Assembly: GCA_023653785.1 (NCBI GenBank)
Contig: JAMKCH010084950.1
Coordinates: 1-64,000 of the forward strand
Origin: Ophioderma brevispina
Lineage: Eukaryota; Echinodermata; Ophiuroidea; Amphilepidida; Ophiodermatidae
DNA: 64,000 bases
Reading direction: 5' to 3'
Shown here: piece by piece, positions 59,180 to 64,000 of the stretch
Numbering within the stretch: the stretch's first letter is position 1
Layout: every line of letters begins with the position of its first letter
Position numbers and translations under genes: made by a program
Notes under the pieces: generated by a model
What the model saw: only the letters and a program-made list of their open reading frames with translations
Database searches by the model: none
Told to the model about the DNA's origin: nothing

Positions 59180-59640
59180 CCGGGAAAACTACTCACATCA
59201 AGACCATCATCTTTCATTTTCATTCCCAGACGGACGCATTTAGAGCGGTTGGGAACCCACGTATGGTATCGCTGCACAAAACATCGCCATATCGTGGACT
59301 TGGACTGGAAGTGGACCATCATCACATTACAAGTGGATCTGTGGCTTTTTATCTGGTGCCAGGCGACCTCTCCATCTGGTCAAGAGGCAAACGTCCTAGC
59401 CCGGTGCCGACACATGCCGGTCGCTCCCTACTTAACAAGGGCATGAGGATCCGGGAGTCCTCATCATTTGCCTACAGACGTTCCTGGAGTGGGTCTCTTC
59501 CATCAACCACCCTGACGACCCATCCCCTCCTTCCCGTGAAGACACACCCTTGCAGATAACCCTGTCGAGGAGCCAGCCGGCGACGAGGACCTTCGAGAAG
59601 TTCCGGGGGTTGTCAGTGGAGTAGCACCTCATCCCAATAT
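59180..59640 (+). pseudogene. DIRS RNase H, copy 1
   Basis: Frames show a GTHVWY block (about 59250), a VDLDWKW/HHHI region (59295-59330), then sequence readable as LNKG and HEDPGV, followed by CLQTFLEWVSSI (about 59470-59510) and a region before ADTLSR-like text. These are the order and wording of the RNase H in DIRS elements. Confidence 0.65.
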
Positions 59641-60029
59641 GCAGAATGGCTCCTACCCCCCCCCCCCCTTTTAAACGGGGCTTGATCCAATCCTACGTGA
59701 AACCTGTTCGCAAGCGCCTCAACGCACCACTCCCGAACATAAACTGCTCGTGGACCAAGGCTCCACCACCGATATTGGTCCCCTCCCCGTCATCGGGTCC
59801 CCACTACCGTTTATTACGGCCGGGCCCTTACGTTCACGGGAATACTAGCTTAGACATAACCTTCTCTCCAGCGGCAATCACCCAAGCCACCCATCTTGAC
59901 TTGAGAGGCAAGGAGACCTACAACGAGGGTTTATATTCCAGACTTGTCAGCCCGTTCTTATTGTTATGTACGGGTGCAGGGATCGCCAAGTGGAACCCTG
60001 TCGACAACTTCTCTCATCCATCCATCTGG

Positions 60030-60930
60030 CTTGGGCGGAGGTATCACCGGAGCATCACCGTTTCTAGCTCGCCAGCACTTCACATGGACGCATCAAGGAA
60101 ATGCTGCATCAACGGCCCCCTCCTCGCTCTCTAGTGCCAGCCTGGACCTCCATCATTCCTCCAGCATTTCTATTTCATACAGTTCCTCCTTAGGAGCCTC
60201 TTCTCCCAGGCGTCCTGATCGACCCAACCAAGAGACTCTCTTCCTTGCGCCGCAGCATCAGGCAGAGTAGTACCTGGACACCCTTGATTTGCCTATAGCA
60301 TAGAGACTCATCTCACCTTCACAGGGAACGCCGCTCGTCTCTTCCCCGATGCAGGCTGCCTGGCCAAGAATCAGCTTCACTCCATAGCTGATCATCCTCC
60401 CGCAATCTCCGACAAGCTTCAGGTTCATTCAAGCCGATGAAGGACCCTGGTGTCCTGTTAGAGCCTTGAAGTTTAACCTCAGCAAGACCCTCAACCCTAT
60501 AGGGGGCTCAACGACCAACTCTTCCTCACAACCTCAGAAGCCGTCTCGCCGGCCGTGCCTCCAAGACTACATTCACCAATGATCGTGGCAGGCATAACGG
60601 ATGGCCTAGTTAGGTACGGAGGTTCGTCTTGCGGGGACACACATATGAGCTCACGTGCCCCGTAAGATCTCAGGGGCGCTGCTTGGGGCCTTCCCTACTG
60701 GGAGCTTGCTAATACAAGATATCAGGGACAAGAAAAAAAAAAGCCATGGGATGGGCTTGTTCTTCTAGATTCCACAAGTTTATCCCCCGGATGTCTAGTA
60801 CTCAGCGGTTCGACGGCAGCATGATCATCCCTTCCTTCCCTCGTCATCACAGCAACCTCCACATCTTTCCAGTCGCTCCACAGCTTCCCATACCTTTAGT
60901 ACCACCTGAAAAAAAACACAAGTCGTAGTG
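60030..60930 (+). pseudogene. DIRS tyrosine recombinase, copy 1
   Basis: Blocks match the C-terminal recombinase of DIRS elements: REMLHQR-type start (about 60085), LQHFYFI, LRSLFSQAS-like arm region, then TYEL followed by DLRGAAWG (60640-60690, containing the box-II type arginine region), and MGWACSSRFHKF with IPRMSS (60746-60800). Copy 2 can be read as QQFYPE at the equivalent point, so the catalytic tyrosine seems lost here through a one-base indel or is out of frame. The enzyme would integrate circular cDNA. Confidence 0.65.
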
Positions 60931-61117
60931 CATCTGGTATAAATATTGTTTTTGGTTCCAAGCCGCACCTTCTCCCGGCTAGATCATATCACCAGAGCCT
61001 CCTCTTGCCTTATGGCTCGAGCACTCTGATATCCGGATTGACTCTACCATTTGCAATCTGTGGCATTAAGTCAGGCTTGAATGGGGAAACGTACTATGAG
61101 ATGTAGGTGATTCCCCT

Positions 61118-61473
61118 CCTCCCCGGGGAGAGTGTCATATTAGCCATAATCTCTGTATACTTACCATTCAATCCTGCGGCTCGCCCCCCCGATCCGTGTT
61201 GCCGCTGCGCCGCCCAGGACGGGGCTCCATTGTTCGCTCTCTCACCCCCGTGGAGTCAAGCCGGTGGAAAGAGCATACCAAAAATGATCCAGAAAGTCAG
61301 TGTTTGCTAGATCATTGGCCCCTGACGTGCGCGCACCCTCAGGGTTGCCCAATTTTACCCGTGGGTATCGTATGGATATTGCTAAGATGAGCGTAGAAAA
61401 TGAAGGCATTAAGTCAGGCTTGAATGGTTAAGTATACGGAGATTATTGTGATATGACTCTCCCCCGGAGAGGG
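61118..61473. repeat. Inverted repeat in DIRS 3' region, copy 1
   Basis: Arm 61118-61176 (CCCGGGGAGAG-TCATAT, TCTGTATACTTACCATTCAA) is the complement of arm 61413-61473 (CAGGCTTGAATGGTTAAGTA, ATATGACTCTCCCCCGG). A third direct copy of AAGTCAGGCTTGAATGG lies at 61069. DIRS elements carry inverted terminal repeats. Confidence 0.7.
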
Positions 61474-62439
61474 AATTGGTGCCCCATACCTGTACATGTG
61501 ACCCTCAACACAAGATATTAAATTGATCTTTGTTTATTTTTCCTACGTTAGATTAAACCATAACAAGCAGCGTGTTTGAGTGTATATTTGAGTCTTCAGC
61601 TCTGGATGTCTATTTGGGTAGCGACCCTCTCAGGGTCTTGTGGTATAAAGCCTGGTAACGAAGACTAACAATCTCGGCGGGCCGAGGGTATTTGAATTTT
61701 GTCAATCTGTGGACAAGTTGGTTCGTATAAAGGAAGGCGTATGGGCGCCCTTTAGTAAAAAAGTGTCAGCGTAGTATTAAAAAGATCGATGTCCAAGGTC
61801 CAGGAGGGCCCGTGATCTGATTTTTAAAAGGATTTTATTTTGATTTTTTTGTACATTGTCGTGCTCCTACTTACAATCAGTGGAGATCCGGGAGTCGCAT
61901 CAATTTGCTCAGACGGTCCCTGGATTGGTGTCCTCTTCCTCTGTCATCATACCACCCTTCCGCCCATCCTCCTTCCCCGGTGGAAGACAACACCCTGCAG
62001 ATACCCTGTCGAGGAAGCCACCCGGGAAGACAGGACACTTTCGAGATTCCGGGGTCGTCGAGTTGAGTGCACCCATTCCAATATGCAGAATGGCTCCTAC
62101 GGGCTTGCTCACTCCTACGTGAACCTGTTCGCAAGCCGCCTCAACGCACAGCTCCCGACATACTCCGTGGACCAAGGCTCCACCACCGGATATTGGCCCC
62201 CTCCCCGTCATCGGGGGCTCCACTAAATACCGTTATATTACGGCCGGGCCTTAACCGTTCACGGGAATACTTACATTGATAACACTTTCTCCCAGCGGCA
62301 ATCACCCAGCCGCCCATCTGACTGGAGACAAGAGACTACACGAGGATATAATGCCAGACCCTTGTCCAAGCACCGTTACGGGTGCATGACTTCGCCAAGT
62401 GGACCCTCGCCGAGCAACTCTCTCAGCCATTCCATCTGG

Positions 62440-63320
62440 ATTTGGGCGGAGGTACACACGGAAGCATCCAACCTGGGGTGTCTAGCTCGCCAGCACTTCA
62501 TGATCGCATCAAGGGAATGCTGCATCAACGGCCGTCCGATCGCTCTCTAGTGCAAGCTTGGGACCTGCCATCAGCCCTCCAGCATCTCTACAGCTCTCCT
62601 TAGGAGCCTCTTCTCCACGTCCTTATCGACCACCAAGAGACTCTCTTTCTTCCCTCTCCCTTGTCGGCCGCAGCATCAAGGCAGAATGAGGATCGGACAC
62701 CCTTGATTTGCCTATATCAGAGAGCCATCTCACCCTTCCCAGGGAACCCGCTCGTGCGCTGTGCCCCGATCATGCGCCTGGCCAGAATCAATCTCTCCAG
62801 CTTCACTCCAGAGCTGTCATCCTCCCAGATCTCCGACAACTTTCAGGTTCCAGCGATGATGGACCCTGGTATCCAGTTAGAGCCTTGAAGTTTTTTCCTC
62901 AGCAAAGACTCAACCCTATATGGGGGCTCACGACCAACTCTTCCCGTCCTCACAACTCAGAAACCGTCTCGCCCGGCCTCCAAGATAACATTAGCCAGAT
63001 GGATCGCGGCAGTCATAAAGGAGGGTCTAGTTATACGGAGGTTCTCTTGCGGGGACACACATAGGAGCTCCCTGCCGTACGATCTCACTCAGGGCGGCTG
63101 CTTGGGCCTTCTTTCTATCTACCGGGGAGCTCTATACAACTATATCCATGGAGCCATGGATGGGCTTGTTCTTCTAGATTCCAACAGTTTTATCCCGAGA
63201 ATATGTCCTAGTAACGGCAAACGGTTCGCGGAGCCTATGATCATCATCAGCTGCCTCGTCATCACAGCAAACCCCCACATCTTTACAGTCGCCACAGCTC
63301 CCAGTGCCTTTACCCTCTGA
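62440..63320 (+). pseudogene. DIRS tyrosine recombinase, copy 2
   Basis: Best frame 62708-63064 holds LPREPARALCPDHAPGQNQ, SRAVILPDL and YPVRALKFFPQQ, then TNSSRPHNSETVS and YTEVLLRGHT; earlier frames give WDLPSALQHLYSSP. The later frame gives HGAMDGL and, read in another frame, QQFYPE with the expected tyrosine. This is better preserved than copy 1, with fewer frame changes. No second aligned copy of the RT is attached. Confidence 0.7.
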
Positions 63321-63518
63321 TGTCGGAGTGCATCTGGTATATATTTTTTTGTTCAAACCTTCTCATTTCACCTGCGAGATCAATATCACCATATAGCTTG
63401 CTTCCGCTTGCCTTCATAGCCCGAGCACTCTATATCCGGGTTGACTCTACCAGTTGCAATCTTTGGCATTGTCATGCTTGAATGGGAACGTACTAGGAGA
63501 TTAGTGAGTGCTCCCGCA

Positions 63519-63868
63519 TCCCCGGGGGAGGTCATATTCCCCAAAATCTCTGTATACTTACCATTCAAGCCTGACTCTCCCCCCCCCCCCGTCGGCCGCT
63601 GCTCGCCCAGGACGGGGTCCACATGTTTCGCTCTCCCCCCCGGGGGGTCAACCCGGGGGGAAGAGCATACCAAAAATGATGCAGAAGTCAGTGTTGCTAG
63701 AATCATTGCCCCTCCTGACTTTGTTGCGCCAGTTCCAGGGGTTGCAAAATTTTACAGTGGGTATCTTAGGGATATTGCTAATATGATCTAAAATGAAAGG
63801 CTTAAGTCAGGCTTGAATGGGAAGTTAACGGAGATTAATGGTGATATGACCTCCCCCCCTCCCCCGGG
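63519..63868. repeat. Inverted repeat in DIRS 3' region, copy 2
   Basis: Arms 63519-63577 (CCCCGGGGGAGGTCATATTC, CTGTATACTTACCATTCAAG) and 63801-63868 (GTCAGGCTTGAATGG, GGTGATATGACCTCCCCCC) correspond to those of copy 1. Confidence 0.7.
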
Positions 63869-64000
63869 AAGTGGAAATTGTGCCCTCATGACCTGTACAA
63901 TGTGACTCAACACAAGATATTAAATTGATCTTTGTATTTATTCTGTACTGGAGTAAACCACAATCAGCTAGTTAGTGTAGATTTTGAGTCTTTTCACGCA

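Larger units (their letters stand above)
55130..61560 (+). mobile_element. DIRS-like tyrosine-recombinase retrotransposon, copy 1
   Basis: In order: a 5' region with two diverged 285-bp direct repeats, an R/S/P-rich ORF, an RT, an RNase H, a spacer, a tyrosine recombinase, and a 3' region with inverted repeats. RT plus tyrosine recombinase without integrase or LTRs defines DIRS elements. Frameshifts occur throughout. The 5' limit is uncertain. The second copy (61876-63980) starts inside RNase H. Confidence 0.75.
61876..64000 (+). mobile_element. DIRS-like element, copy 2, 5'-truncated, runs off the window
   Basis: Starts inside RNase H (GGDPGV-like text at 61880), continues with ADTLSRK (about 62003) and NLFASRLNAQLPTY (62123-62164), the spacer, the recombinase (62440-63320) and the 3' region with the same inverted repeat. 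It is collinear with 59440-61560. Confidence 0.75.

Overview
This window looks like intergenic and intronic DNA from a metazoan, probably an invertebrate deuterostome such as an echinoderm or hemichordate. That placement is an inference from the mix of transposon families; no marker gene fixes the species. There are no operons, dense ORFs, RBSs or CRISPR arrays. What can be recognised is a deep layering of decayed transposable elements: several non-LTR retrotransposons (LINEs), one Ty3/gypsy LTR retrotransposon, DIRS-like tyrosine-recombinase retrotransposons, a piggyBac-type transposase fragment, a tRNA-derived SINE and many non-autonomous DNA elements with terminal inverted repeats. Nearly every coding remnant has frequent one-base frameshifts. 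These can be mutational decay, noisy long-read consensus, or both.

Layout. 1-3.4 kb: nothing recognisable. 3.5-6.6 kb: a LINE on the + strand, interrupted in its RT by a T-rich and then C-rich tract. 7.2-8.4 kb: a LINE on the - strand with a PHD-like finger and an endonuclease. 10.5-17.4 kb: a three-level nest in which a small inverted-repeat element is split by a 5'-truncated LINE, itself split by a full-length gypsy element (10925-16640, - strand) with 180/186-bp LTRs. 16.6-22.2 kb: a 2.8-kb tandem duplication that includes the right side of that nest. 23-23.6 kb: a LINE RT fragment. 24.4-31.9 kb: copies of a repeat rich in GGTCA half-sites, one split by a 2.7-kb inverted-repeat element (25240-27957) that carries a recurring 14-bp motif and a second nested element. 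32 kb: a tRNA-SINE. 33.9-37.3 kb: a LINE on the - strand split by a 1.1-kb element with TTAA target duplications.

37.3-44.6 kb: minisatellites, foldback and MITE-like elements, and a degenerate piece of the 5' end of 28S rRNA. 44.7-48.5 kb: a complex near-identical duplication. 49.2-51.65 kb: the best candidate for a host gene, three putative exons on the + strand ending in a stop codon and a polyadenylation signal. 52.2-53.0 kb: the N-terminal part of a piggyBac-like transposase. 55-64 kb: a DIRS-like element (R/S/P-rich ORF, RT, RNase H, tyrosine recombinase) followed by a second 5'-truncated copy that runs off the window.

The remnants do not form a pathway together. Their value is as a record of insertion order: several elements have clear target-site duplications, and paralogous empty sites within the window confirm some of the insertions.
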